Shown here: in pieces, positions 17,709 to 26,752 of the stretch
Layout: every line of letters starts with the position of its first letter
How positions within the stretch are numbered: the stretch's first letter is position 1
NCBI RefSeq assembly: GCF_902477725.1
Contig: NZ_CABSIF010000009.1
Location: 90,198 to 154,197, forward strand
Direction of reading: 5' to 3'
Length of the DNA: 64,000 bases
From: an uncultured Desulfovibrio sp.
GTDB lineage: Bacteria > Desulfobacterota > Desulfovibrionia > Desulfovibrionales > Desulfovibrionaceae
The notes under the pieces: generated by a model
Seen by the model: the letters and a program-made list of their open reading frames with translations, nothing else
The model's database searches: none
Told to the model about the DNA's origin: nothing
Program-made: the position numbers and the translations under genes

Positions 17709-18554
17709 ATGAAGGAAATCAGTGTTGAGGACATAGCGCGCGCTGTTGCTGACCTTGCGGTGCGCGCCTGTTGCCGCCTGCCGCAGGATATGGTGGACGG
17801 CATGCGCAGGGCGCATGAGGCGGAACCCTCGCCCGTGGGTAAAAACATTCTTGAGCAACTGCTGGAAAATGCGTCTATCGCAGCCAGCGACGGCATCCCC
17901 ATTTGTCAGGATACCGGCCTTGCCGTGGTTTTTGCCGACGTGGGACAGGATGTGCGCATTGTGGGCGGGGCCTTTGAAGACGCCGTCAATGAGGGTGTGC
18001 GCCGGGGCTATGTGGACGGTTACCTGCGCAAATCCTGTGTGGCGGAACCATTGTTTGAACGCAAAAATACGCGCGACAACACACCCGCCGTCATCCACAC
18101 CCGCCTTGTGCCCGGCGATTCGCTGCGCCTGCGCCTGGCCCCCAAGGGCGCAGGCTCTGAAAACAAGAGCGTGGTCAAAATGCTCGTGCCCGCTGACGGC
18201 ATCGAAGGCGTGCGCAAGGTTGTGCTGGATGCCGTGCTGGCAGCAGGCCCCAATTCCTGTCCGCCCATGGTGGTGGGCGTTGGCCTTGGCGGCACCATGG
18301 AAATGGCCGCCATCTGCGCCAAGCGCGCCGCCGCCCGCGACCTTGAAAGCCGCAACCATGATCCGCGCTATGCGGCCTTTGAAGAAGAACTGCTTGAGCT
18401 TATCAACAAGACCGGCATCGGCCCTCAGGGCCTTGGCGGGCTGACTACGGCGCTGAAAGTGCATGTGGAGTGGGCGCCCACCCACATTGCCTCCCTGCCT
18501 GTGGCCGTGAACATCAACTGCCACGCGGCGCGCCACGCCGAAGTTACGCTGTAG
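17709..18554 (+). CDS. Fumarate hydratase class I, alpha subunit (or L-tartrate dehydratase alpha)
   Basis: 281 residues. It forms, with the next gene, the oxygen-sensitive [4Fe-4S] hydratase that interconverts fumarate and malate. The likely cluster ligands are Cys66 (PICQDTG), Cys184 (NSCPPMV) and Cys271 (NINCHAARH), with spacing like that of archaeal two-subunit fumarases. GLGGTMEMA is a conserved glycine loop. L-tartrate dehydratase TtdA is closely related and cannot be excluded, but the frd genes downstream favour fumarase. The gene follows the transporter by 33 bases. Confidence 0.88.
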   Translation: MKEISVEDIARAVADLAVRACCRLPQDMVDGMRRAHEAEPSPVGKNILEQLLENASIAASDGIPICQDTGLAVVFADVGQDVRIVGGAFEDAVNEGVRRGYVDGYLRKSCVAEPLFERKNTRDNTPAVIHTRLVPGDSLRLRLAPKGAGSENKSVVKMLVPADGIEGVRKVVLDAVLAAGPNSCPPMVVGVGLGGTMEMAAICAKRAAARDLESRNHDPRYAAFEEELLELINKTGIGPQGLGGLTTALKVHVEWAPTHIASLPVAVNINCHAARHAEVTL

Positions 18555-18563
18555 GAGGCCGCC

Positions 18564-19127
18564 ATGTCGGAAAACCAGATGAAAAAAATACGCGCTCCTT
18601 TTGACGATGCCACCGCACGCTCACTGCGCGCGGGCGACCGGGTACTGATTTCGGGCACCATTCTTGCCGCGCGCGACGCGGCCCATAAACGCCTGGTGGA
18701 AACACTGGACAGGGGCGAACCCCTGCCCGTGGATCTGAAGGGCGCAGTCGTCTATTACGTGGGGCCAAGCCCGGCCAAACCCGGCGAAGTGATCGGCGCT
18801 GCCGGGCCTACAACCTCGGGGCGCATGGATGCCTACACCCCCCGCCTGCTTGATCAAGGCCTGAAAGGTATGATCGGCAAGGGCTACCGCAAGCCCGAAG
18901 TGGTGGAAGCCATGAAAAAACATGGCGTGCCGTATCTTGCCGCCGTGGGCGGGGCAGGCGCTCTGATCGCCCGCAGCATCAAAAAATACACGGTGCTGGC
19001 CTACGAAGACCTTGGCCCGGAAGCCGTGGCCGCCATGGAAGTGGAAGATTTTCCCGCCATTGTGGTCATTGATAGCACGGGCGACAACTACTACGAGACA
19101 GGGCAGGCCCCATACAGAAGATCCTGA
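18564..19127 (+). CDS. Fumarate hydratase class I, beta subunit
   Basis: 187 residues, the usual length for the separate beta subunit. Conserved blocks are GDRVLISGTILAARDAAHKR, VGPSPAKPGEVIGAAGPTT-type signature, TSGRMD, and the catalytic GKGY and KHGVPYLAAVGGAGAL segment. It supplies much of the substrate pocket for the alpha subunit. It starts 9 bases after the alpha stop with GGAGG before the ATG. Confidence 0.9.
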   Translation: MSENQMKKIRAPFDDATARSLRAGDRVLISGTILAARDAAHKRLVETLDRGEPLPVDLKGAVVYYVGPSPAKPGEVIGAAGPTTSGRMDAYTPRLLDQGLKGMIGKGYRKPEVVEAMKKHGVPYLAAVGGAGALIARSIKKYTVLAYEDLGPEAVAAMEVEDFPAIVVIDSTGDNYYETGQAPYRRS

Positions 19128-19220
19128 CCTGCGGCCGCCCCTGTGCATGCCAAGTGCTGAAACGTGGCGCGGGCTGCCGCGCCGTTTTATAATGCCTGAT
19201 ATCTTTATGAAGGAGTAGGT

Positions 19221-19850
19221 ATGGCCTTGAGCAGATCCCCTGTCGATGACCGAACCCGCCTTGATTTCTGGCAAGCGGCTTCTGGCGCGGTGCTGGCGCT
19301 TTTTGTGTGCGTGCATCTCGTGCTGGAAGGGACGGTCGTCCTTAGCCCCGCACTGACCAACGGTATTGCATGGTTGCTTGAAGTAACCATGCTTGCACAG
19401 GTGGCGGCCCCCGTCATCATGCTGCTAATCCTGTTCCATTTTTACATTGCAGCCCGCAAAATGCCCTTCCGCGCCAATGAGCTTGGCGTGTTTGTGCAGC
19501 ACAGCAAGGGCCTCAAGGAAGTGGATACGTGGCTGTGGCTGGTGCAGGTTTTTACGGCCATCGTTATTCTGGCAGGCGCTTTCTACCACATTTACGGCGT
19601 CATGACCGACCTGCCCATCAATGTGGCGGGCAGCGCCAAACGCCTGCACTCGGGCTGGCTGGCCTTCTACGTGTTCTTTCTACCTTGCGTCATTCTGCAT
19701 ACGGGCATTGGCGTGTACCGCCTGGCCGTCAAGTTCGGCGTGTGCGTCAAGGCCACGCGCCCGGCGTGGCGCAAGTGGACCTGGATTGTCATGGGCTGTT
19801 ATCTTCTGCTCGGCGCGGCGGCTCTGACCCGCGTGTGGTTCTTGGGATAG
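19221..19850 (+). CDS. frdC: Fumarate reductase diheme cytochrome b subunit
   Basis: 209 residues with five hydrophobic helices, as in the Wolinella succinogenes type. The predicted heme ligands are His32 (CVHLVLEG), His73 (LFHFYIAARK), His123 (AFYHIYGV) and His160 (VILHTGIGVYR); their spacing resembles that of Wolinella (44, 93, 143, 182). It takes electrons from menaquinol in the membrane and passes them to FrdB. AAGGAG precedes the start. The gene is 93 bases after the fumarase beta gene and nearly touches frdA. Confidence 0.92.
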   Translation: MALSRSPVDDRTRLDFWQAASGAVLALFVCVHLVLEGTVVLSPALTNGIAWLLEVTMLAQVAAPVIMLLILFHFYIAARKMPFRANELGVFVQHSKGLKEVDTWLWLVQVFTAIVILAGAFYHIYGVMTDLPINVAGSAKRLHSGWLAFYVFFLPCVILHTGIGVYRLAVKFGVCVKATRPAWRKWTWIVMGCYLLLGAAALTRVWFLG

Positions 19851-19859
19851 GGGGTGCGT

Positions 19860-21716
19860 ATGCGAGTTTTTGAAAGCGATGTTCTTTGCATAGGCGCCGG
19901 CCTGGCTGGGGAACGCGTTGCCGTGGAAGCGGCGCAGGCGGGTTTCAGCGTTATCTGTCTTTCACTGGTGCCGCCCAAGCGGTCGCACTCATCAGCCGCC
20001 ATGGGCGGCATGCAGGCGGCGCTGGGCAACTCCATCATGGGCGAGGGCGACTGCCCCGAGGTGCACTTCAACGATACGGTCAAGGGTTCCGACTGGGGCT
20101 GCGACCAGGAAGTAGCCCGCCTGTTCGCCGAGACAGGCCCCATCGCCATGCGCGAAATGGCCTGGATGGGCGTGCCCTGGAGCCGCGTTGTGCCCGGCGA
20201 ACACACCTACTACAAAGGCGGCAAGCCCTTTCAGGCAACGGAAAAAAAGGAAAACGAGGGGCTGATTCACTCACGCGCCTTTGGCGGCACGGCCAAGTGG
20301 CGCACCTGTTACACCTCTGACGGCACAGGCCACGCCGTGCTGTTCACCCTTGATAACCGTCTGCTGCAACTGGGCGTTGACGTGCATGACCGCATGCAGG
20401 CCGAGGCTCTGATCCACGATGGACAGCGCTGCATGGGCTGCGTTGCCCGCGACCTGCGCACCGGCGAACTGGTGGGTTATTTCGCCAAGGGCACGCTTAT
20501 CGCCACGGGCGGTTATGGCCGTATTTACCGGGCCACAACCAATGCCATCATCTGCGACGGCGGCGGCCAGATCACGGCCCTTGAAACGGGCGTTGTGCCT
20601 CTGGGCAATATGGAAGCCGTGCAGTTTCACCCCACAGGCACCGTGCCCACGGACATTCTGGTCACAGAAGGCTGCCGCGGCGACGGCGGCACTTTGCTGG
20701 ACGTGAACGAATACCGCTTTATGCCCGATTATGAGCCGGAAAAGGCCGAGCTTGCCTCGCGCGACGTGGTGTCACGCCGCATGACCGAGCACATGCGCAA
20801 GGGCCTTGGCGTACAAAGCCCCTATGGTGAGCACTTGTGGCTGGATATCCGCCATCTGGGCGAAAAGCACATCACCACAAACCTGCGCGAAGTGTATGAC
20901 ATCTCAACGCACTTCCTGGGCGTAAACCCCATCCACCAGCTTATTCCTGTGAGGCCCACTCACCACTACAGCATGGGCGGCGTGCGCATCAACAAGGACG
21001 GTCACGCCTATGGGCTGGAAGGGCTGTTCTCCGCTGGCGAGGCGGCCTGCTGGGACATGCACGGCTTCAACCGTCTTGGCGGCAATTCACTGGCAGAAAC
21101 CATTGTTTCCGGCCGCATTGTCGGCGCAAAACTGGTGGAATTCCTCAAAGGTTACGAAACTGTTTTCTCCACCCAGGCAATGAAGGATGCCGCCACCAAG
21201 GTCAAGGAGCGCATCTCTGCCCTGATGCGCGGTACCGGCGATGATTGTTACACCCTGCGCAACGCCATGCAGGACATCATGATGGAGCATGTGGGTATTT
21301 TCCGTAACGGCAAGGATCTGGAAGCAGGCGTTGCCAAGTTGCAGGAACTGCTGGAGCGCACAAAGAACATGCGCCTTGCCAGCGGCAACATCCCCGGCCC
21401 CAATGCAGAGCTTTCCATGGCCCTGCGCGTACCGGGCATGCTCAAACTGGCCCTGTGCACGGCTTACGGCGCGCTGATGCGTACAGAAAGCCGAGGCGCG
21501 CATGCCCGCGAGGATTACCCCGAGCGCAACGACAAGGAATGGCTCAACCGTACCCTGGCCTACTGGAAGGAAGGCGACACCCTGCCCACCCTCAAGTACG
21601 AACCGGCAACGCCGTTCTATATTCTGCCCCCCGGCGACCGTGGATACGGCGGCGGCAAGATCATAACCGCCGACATCAGCCCGGAAAAAATCGTACCGTA
21701 CGCACAACAGGGGTAA
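19860..21716 (+). CDS. frdA: Fumarate reductase flavoprotein subunit
   Basis: 618 residues from ATG 19860; a GTG two codons upstream is in frame, but GGGG at 19851-19854 is spaced for the ATG. The FAD-binding motif is IGAGLAGERVAVEAA. His43 in SHSSAAMGGMQAAL is the residue that carries covalent FAD, at the same number as in Wolinella. Further conserved parts are FHPTG, THHYSMGG, GLFSAGEAACWDMHGFNRLGGNSL and REDYPERND. It reduces fumarate to succinate (or the reverse) on the cytoplasmic side. Confidence 0.95.
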   Translation: MRVFESDVLCIGAGLAGERVAVEAAQAGFSVICLSLVPPKRSHSSAAMGGMQAALGNSIMGEGDCPEVHFNDTVKGSDWGCDQEVARLFAETGPIAMREMAWMGVPWSRVVPGEHTYYKGGKPFQATEKKENEGLIHSRAFGGTAKWRTCYTSDGTGHAVLFTLDNRLLQLGVDVHDRMQAEALIHDGQRCMGCVARDLRTGELVGYFAKGTLIATGGYGRIYRATTNAIICDGGGQITALETGVVPLGNMEAVQFHPTGTVPTDILVTEGCRGDGGTLLDVNEYRFMPDYEPEKAELASRDVVSRRMTEHMRKGLGVQSPYGEHLWLDIRHLGEKHITTNLREVYDISTHFLGVNPIHQLIPVRPTHHYSMGGVRINKDGHAYGLEGLFSAGEAACWDMHGFNRLGGNSLAETIVSGRIVGAKLVEFLKGYETVFSTQAMKDAATKVKERISALMRGTGDDCYTLRNAMQDIMMEHVGIFRNGKDLEAGVAKLQELLERTKNMRLASGNIPGPNAELSMALRVPGMLKLALCTAYGALMRTESRGAHAREDYPERNDKEWLNRTLAYWKEGDTLPTLKYEPATPFYILPPGDRGYGGGKIITADISPEKIVPYAQQG

Positions 21717-21726
21717 GGAGAGCCAT

Positions 21727-22509
21727 ATGGGACGCAATCTGACGTTTGAAATATTCCGTTACAATCCGCTGGATCCGCTCTCGCATCCCCATATGCAGAC
21801 ATTCCAGCTTGAAGAACACAACAGCATGACGCTGTTTATTGCGCTGAACATGATCCGCGAAACGCAGGACGCCTCCTTGCAGTTCGACTTTTGTTGCCGC
21901 GCCGGCATCTGCGGTTCGTGCGGCATGGTCATCAACGGGCGGCCCGGTCTGGCCTGCCACACGCAGACAAGCGACCTGCCAAGCCACATCACCCTGCATC
22001 CCCTGCCGGTCTTCAAGCTTTTGGGCGACCTCTCGGTGGATACGGGTACGTGGTTTCGCAATGTGGGAGCCAAGATCGAATCGTGGATACACACCACAAA
22101 AGAGTTTGACCCCAAGGCGCAGGAAGAGCGCATGGATAATGAACTGGCCACCCAGATATTCGAACTTGACCGCTGCATTGAGTGCGGCTGCTGCGTGGCG
22201 GCCTGCGGCACGGCCCGCATGCGCGAGGACTTTATTGGCGCAACGGCCATCAACCGTATGGCGCGTTTCTACATTGACCCGCGCGACAACCGCACCCCTG
22301 CGGACTATTATGAACTGATCGGCGATGACAGCGGCGTATTTGGCTGCATGGGCCTGCTGGCCTGCGACAATGTATGCCCCAAGCAACTGCCGCTTCAGGA
22401 TCAACTGGGCATCATGCGCCGCATGGTGACCATGGAGTCTGTGCGCGGTATTTTGCCTGAATTTATACGTAACAAATTGCAGGGCTGTGGATGCGGCTGT
22501 TCCAAATAA
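21727..22509 (+). CDS. frdB: Fumarate reductase iron-sulfur subunit
   Basis: 260 residues. [2Fe-2S] ligands are Cys57, Cys62, Cys65 and Cys77 (CCRAGICGSCGMVINGRPGL then AC). The [4Fe-4S] cluster uses CIECGCCVAAC (150-160), and CMGLLACDNVCPKQ (207-217) completes the [3Fe-4S]/[4Fe-4S] pair. The C-terminal tail CGCGCSK is unusually cysteine-rich. It links the cytochrome b to the flavoprotein. It starts 10 bases after frdA with AAGGAG. Confidence 0.94.
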   Translation: MGRNLTFEIFRYNPLDPLSHPHMQTFQLEEHNSMTLFIALNMIRETQDASLQFDFCCRAGICGSCGMVINGRPGLACHTQTSDLPSHITLHPLPVFKLLGDLSVDTGTWFRNVGAKIESWIHTTKEFDPKAQEERMDNELATQIFELDRCIECGCCVAACGTARMREDFIGATAINRMARFYIDPRDNRTPADYYELIGDDSGVFGCMGLLACDNVCPKQLPLQDQLGIMRRMVTMESVRGILPEFIRNKLQGCGCGCSK

Positions 22510-22523
22510 CAACGCTTCCCTCA

Positions 22524-22557
22524 TGGAATGGGTTGGCGTAAGCCGCCCATTCCATTT
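22524..22557 (+). terminator. Probable terminator of the dicarboxylate operon
   Basis: TGGAATGGG pairs with CCCATTCCA, with an inner GGC/GCC stem and GTAA loop. Only three T follow, so termination strength is uncertain. It begins 14 bases after the frdB stop. Confidence 0.6.
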
Positions 22558-22605
22558 CCACCAGACGGGAGGGGTTACCCTCGCACAACCCTCAGGGAGG
22601 ATGCC

Positions 22606-23292
22606 ATGCTAGTACTCGACTGGATGCAATCCAAGGTAGTATCCATTCCGCCGACCGCAACCCTGCTCCAGAGCCGAAAGCTGTTCAAGGAACACAAGAT
22701 AAACCGACTCCCTGTGGTTGATTCCAACAATGTCGTTGTTGGGCTTATCTCGTCCTCCGATGTCCGCAGCTTTGCTCCCAACAAGTCCACGGGGCTCGAA
22801 ATTATTGAGCTTCTGGAAATCATGAGCGAAACTAAAGTCAGGGATGTCATGGTGGTAGACCCGGTGACCATCACGTACAAAAGCACGATTGAGCAGGCTG
22901 CCAAAAGGATGATCGACAAGCATGTTGCCTGCCTGCCCGTAGTGAACGACGAGGAAAAACTGGTGGGCATCATCACCGGATGGGATGTGTTCAAGGCCTT
23001 GCTCGACATAAGCGGCGCAGAACAACCCGGCGTTGAGGTGGGCTTTGTGGTCCCCTATCAGCCAGGCACTCTGCGCGAACTGCTCGACAGGCTCAAGGCG
23101 CATGGCATGAGCATTATTTCTGTCTTGTCGTCGGCTTCAAACGATGGCATGCGTCAGGTCAAGATACGTTTCAAAGGCCCCGATGCCATGTCGCAAAATA
23201 TTGCGCTTGAGCAGTTCCGCGACCATCCCGGCCTGCGTTACTGGGCGCGCGAGGACGAATTCTACCTTAAGTCCAACGTGAATCTGGGCTAA
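22606..23292 (+). CDS. Tandem CBS domain protein with C-terminal ACT-like domain
   Basis: 228 residues; the start at 22606 is set by CAGGGAGG just upstream, and the longer open frame before it is not credible. Two CBS domains are visible: MQSKVVSIPPTATLLQSRKLF with INRLPVVDSNN, then RDVMVVDPVTITYKSTIEQA with ACLPVVNDEEKLVG. CBS pairs bind adenosine nucleotides. Residues about 155-228 (PGTLRELLDRLKAHGMSIIS) have the layout of an ACT-type ligand domain. Proteins with this layout are usually annotated AcuB-like; the role is unknown. It is a separate unit bounded by two hairpins. Confidence 0.8.
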   Translation: MLVLDWMQSKVVSIPPTATLLQSRKLFKEHKINRLPVVDSNNVVVGLISSSDVRSFAPNKSTGLEIIELLEIMSETKVRDVMVVDPVTITYKSTIEQAAKRMIDKHVACLPVVNDEEKLVGIITGWDVFKALLDISGAEQPGVEVGFVVPYQPGTLRELLDRLKAHGMSIISVLSSASNDGMRQVKIRFKGPDAMSQNIALEQFRDHPGLRYWAREDEFYLKSNVNLG

Positions 23293-23358
23293 GCCTCACC
23301 CTCCCGGCTCACAGTGCGCTGGCTGCGGGGCAGGCCCCGTGAATACGCGGTAAAAGTA

Positions 23359-23392
23359 CCGCCACGGCTGCTGGGTCGTGGCGGCTTTTTCT
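23359..23392 (+). terminator. Rho-independent terminator after the CBS protein
   Basis: CCGCCACG pairs with CGTGGCGG over a 10-base loop, followed by CTTTTTCTT. Confidence 0.88.
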
Positions 23393-23601
23393 TATGCCCA
23401 TCGGCATATTTCCAAGTAGACGCCTTGGCTTCCTTTCTGCAATACGATATACAAAACGGCATTCCGTGTTGCAGGGAGGGAGACATTCCCGCACAGGCAA
23501 AGGCGCTTTGCCGTCCAGCACCGGCGCATTCGCTTTCGGACATCCGGATCCCGTCTCATCACTCGTTGCAGACATGTCTGCCTCACGCTTCAGGAAGCTC
23601 C

Positions 23602-25521
23602 ATGCACAAGAACTACGCCTTCCGTACCAATTTCATAATCTGCCTGATTATTGTTATCGGCTTTTCTGTCACGTCTGTAATAGGCTACCGTTCCAATGTG
23701 GACACCCTGAAAAAAGAAGCGGAAAGCGTGACGCGCCTGGCCTCAGAAGGCATGATGTATCAGATTGACGCCATTTTTGCCCAATCCATACATATTTCGC
23801 TGACAATGGCGCACGACAGTTTTTTGATAAATTTTCTCTCGCAGGAAAAGGAAAACCTGAAAAACCCGGCGTATACGCTGAACATCAGGGAATACCTTGC
23901 TGCCTACAGAAAAAAATACAATTATGATTCTGTCTTTCTTGTTTCCATGCAGACAGACCGTTACTACAATTTTTCTGGTGTTGACCGCATTGTTGACCAT
24001 TCTAATCCTGAGAACAAATGGGTACGGGAATTTATTGCAAGCAATCAGGAATATTCACTCAATATTGATAACGACAAAGCTGCGCACGATACCATTACTG
24101 TATTTGTAAACTGTGCTGTTAAAAACAAGAATAATGAAACCGTGGGGATAGTGGGGGTTGGCTTTACTGTAACCTCCATTCAGGCCATGCTTATCAAGTA
24201 TGAGCAGCAATTTGCGGTTAAATCATATCTTGTGAACGCCAATGGAGCCATCCAGATATCTTCATCCGCGCAGGGCATATCTGCCGAAGATATTTATTCC
24301 GCACAGACCTTTGCCGCAGTAAAAAATACCCTGAAAAAGAACAGCACAGAAATTTCAGACTCATGGTATTCTGGCCATGGCACCGACGGCTATGCTGTCA
24401 CGCGCTACCTTCCAGCCCCTGATCTTTTCCTCATTACAGACAAAAACACTTCTGAGATAATCAGACAGATCAGAACAAAATACTACACTGGTGCTATTGT
24501 TGTTGGCTTTACAATGATAATTGTCATTTTTATTGTAACAGCAATAATACGTAGATATAAAAACAAGATAATTTCCCTCACCATTGCGGAAGAATTGAAG
24601 TATCACGCCATACTTCAAAACGCCACATCGCACATTTATGACAGCATTGTTGAATTTGACATAACCAATGATGTTGCCTGCGGCGAGGGCACAAAAAAGT
24701 TTATGCAGCAGTTGGGCCTCAAGCCAAGCACATCATACAGCACAATGCTGCAAACCATTGTGGCAAAGCATATCCTGCCCGAGCATGTGAACCTGTACCT
24801 GAAAACCTTCAGCCCGGAATCCATACGCACAGCCCTGCAGGAGCAGCGTAACAAGCTGAGTTGCGATTTCCAGTGCATGCAGAGCAACGGTCAGTACATC
24901 TGGTTCAGGGAAACCGGCTATATTTTGCGCTGGGCAGAGAATGATTCCATCCACATTGTCATTTGCCGCCAGAACATTGACCAAGACAAAAGGCAGGAAC
25001 TCAGCCTTCAGGATATGGCCCAAAAGGACGGCCTAACTGGTCTTTACAACAAAATGACCACAGAAGTGCTTATTGACAGACACCTGACGGAACATCAGTG
25101 CGACGCCGGCGCGCTTGCCATGATTATGCTTGATATAGACAACTTCAAGGAACTCAACGACTCGCTGGGCCATGTTGCGGGCGACAGAATAATTCAGGAG
25201 TTTGCCCAGAGTCTGCGGGCGGCCTTTGCGCCCAGTGATCTGGTGGGCCGCATCGGCGGCGATGAATTTATTGTTCTTACATGCCAGCAAAGCATTGAGG
25301 CCTTGACCACAAAGCTTGAAGAACTCTGCAACCGCATCCGCCATACCACCTACGGAGGCGAGGGGCAGCACCACCTTGCCGCAAGCATGGGCGTGGCGCT
25401 CTTTCCCCTGCATGGCAAAAACTTCAGCGAGCTGTATGCAAGTGCAGATGCAGCCCTGTACCGCGCCAAGCAGAAGGGCAAGGACACGTATACCTTTTTT
25501 GAAACCGCGCCTTTGGCATAA
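23602..25521 (+). CDS. Diguanylate cyclase with extracytoplasmic sensor domain
   Basis: 639 residues from ATG 23602 (AGGA upstream); the open frame extends 96 codons further but through the preceding terminator. A transmembrane helix at about 10-28 is followed by a periplasmic region of about 260 residues of Cache-like layout, then a second helix at about 296-316, a PAS-like region, and a GGDEF domain. The active site is GGDEF at 552-556. The RxxD inhibitory site, expected just upstream, reads APSD, so c-di-GMP product inhibition is probably lost. It makes c-di-GMP in response to an external ligand. The AT-richer sensor region differs from the GC-rich cyclase part. Confidence 0.87.
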   Translation: MHKNYAFRTNFIICLIIVIGFSVTSVIGYRSNVDTLKKEAESVTRLASEGMMYQIDAIFAQSIHISLTMAHDSFLINFLSQEKENLKNPAYTLNIREYLAAYRKKYNYDSVFLVSMQTDRYYNFSGVDRIVDHSNPENKWVREFIASNQEYSLNIDNDKAAHDTITVFVNCAVKNKNNETVGIVGVGFTVTSIQAMLIKYEQQFAVKSYLVNANGAIQISSSAQGISAEDIYSAQTFAAVKNTLKKNSTEISDSWYSGHGTDGYAVTRYLPAPDLFLITDKNTSEIIRQIRTKYYTGAIVVGFTMIIVIFIVTAIIRRYKNKIISLTIAEELKYHAILQNATSHIYDSIVEFDITNDVACGEGTKKFMQQLGLKPSTSYSTMLQTIVAKHILPEHVNLYLKTFSPESIRTALQEQRNKLSCDFQCMQSNGQYIWFRETGYILRWAENDSIHIVICRQNIDQDKRQELSLQDMAQKDGLTGLYNKMTTEVLIDRHLTEHQCDAGALAMIMLDIDNFKELNDSLGHVAGDRIIQEFAQSLRAAFAPSDLVGRIGGDEFIVLTCQQSIEALTTKLEELCNRIRHTTYGGEGQHHLAASMGVALFPLHGKNFSELYASADAALYRAKQKGKDTYTFFETAPLA

Positions 25522-25690
25522 GCCCGAACTGGCCCCAACAGACGCGTCCAGTTCGAGCCGGTTCAGATCGGACAGAGGAACAGCAAGCATTGGCCGTTCC
25601 GCAGATCGTTTTGAGGCAATGCTCAAGGGGTGATTCAGCCTTGCTGCTGGCACCGCAGCCCCGGCGGCAAATGAGGGGAGCCCACGTCAG

Positions 25691-26578
25691 CTATCCTGCG
25701 GAAATGGCAGCCGTTTTTTGCTCACATCTTGTGAGGCAACGACAGACCGCCGCCACGTTGGCCGAGGCCATACCCTTACGCCACACAAGCTCGGTTACGG
25801 CATCGCACAGTGGATGTTCGAGCGTATGCACGGAAAGCATGCCGTTGGTGCGGCACAATTCAAGAACCGATGCCGGAACTACACCAACCCCCATGCCCGC
25901 AATAACGCCCCCCACAATGGCGTGGTACGAAGCCAGCTCAACGATATGCTGCGGTTCCCACCCGTAGGCCCGAAACCAGTTCACCAGCCTGTTCCGGTAG
26001 GCGCACCCTCCCTGAAAAGCCAACACGGCCTTGCGCCCTATGTCGTCCGGCGTATGGATGGGCGGATGCTCCCTGGTGGCAATCAGCACCAACCGCTCAG
26101 TAAAGGCCTCCATCCTTTCCAGCCGTTCATCGCTGGGCGCATCAACCACAAATACCGCATCCAGCCTGTTTTCCAGAATATCCCCGTACAGGGAACTGCT
26201 GGTACCTATCACAAGCTCAAGCTCAATGCCGGGATATTCCGCGTGCAGGCGGGCCAGAACTTCGGGCAAACGTGCCGCAGCCGCACTTTCCAGTGCGCCA
26301 ATGCGTAGCCTGCCGCCCGGCTCCATACCCTTCACGCACAGCTCGGCTTCATCCATCAGCGCGGTTATCCGGCGGGCATAGGTGTAAAGCGTCTGCCCCC
26401 TCGCAGTGGGCAGCAAGCGCTTTTTTTCCCGTAAAAACAGCTGGATGCCCAGTTCTTCTTCCATCAGCATGATGCGGGCGGTAACGCCCGAGGGCACCCG
26501 GTGCAAAGCCTTGGCGGCGTGGCTTATGCTGCCGGTTTCCATGACGGCCATGAATGTGCGCAGGTCTGACACTTCCAT
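25691..26578 (-). CDS. LysR family transcriptional regulator
   Basis: 295 residues from ATG 26578; an ATG ten codons upstream (26608) is also open, but the shorter form begins MEVSDLRTFMAV as usual for the family. The N-terminal HTH is SISHAAKALHRVPSGVTARI. The C-terminal effector domain starts around LRIGALESAAAARLPEVLARL. It is divergent from lrgAB, so by the common LysR arrangement (as for CidR) it probably controls them. A 20-bp perfect inverted repeat between the two is a candidate control site. The effector is unknown; acetate or pyruvate is suggested by CidR-type homologues. Confidence 0.87.
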   Translation of the reverse strand: MEVSDLRTFMAVMETGSISHAAKALHRVPSGVTARIMLMEEELGIQLFLREKKRLLPTARGQTLYTYARRITALMDEAELCVKGMEPGGRLRIGALESAAAARLPEVLARLHAEYPGIELELVIGTSSSLYGDILENRLDAVFVVDAPSDERLERMEAFTERLVLIATREHPPIHTPDDIGRKAVLAFQGGCAYRNRLVNWFRAYGWEPQHIVELASYHAIVGGVIAGMGVGVVPASVLELCRTNGMLSVHTLEHPLCDAVTELVWRKGMASANVAAVCRCLTRCEQKTAAISAG

Positions 26579-26660
26579 TTGTTCACCATTTATGACTGTT
26601 TCTTTCATTTTTATTCATTTGCCATGATGACTATCATCTCATATCTTATGCCGCAAGCCG

Positions 26661-26718
26661 CCCGTTGTCGTTGGCAGAAAAAACCCTCACTTGCCAAATT
26701 TCTGCCAACGACAACGGG
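26661..26718. repeat. Perfect 20-bp inverted repeat in the lysR-lrgA gap
   Basis: The arms are 26661-26680 and 26699-26718, each 20 bases, with an 18-base loop that itself contains TTGCCAA. The half-site TTGGCA/TGCCAA occurs three times in 40 bases. No T run follows on either strand, so it is not a standard terminator. It could be an operator for the LysR protein or a stable stem-loop in the lrgA leader, ending 34 bases before its ATG. Confidence 0.85.
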
Positions 26719-26752
26719 AGGCGGCAGAAACCTCGAACATCAGGAATACCCT

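Noticed and set aside
23314..23601. N-terminal extension of the diguanylate cyclase
   Set aside because: It runs through the terminator of the CBS gene and lacks a start signal; ATG 23602 puts the membrane helix at the N-terminus.
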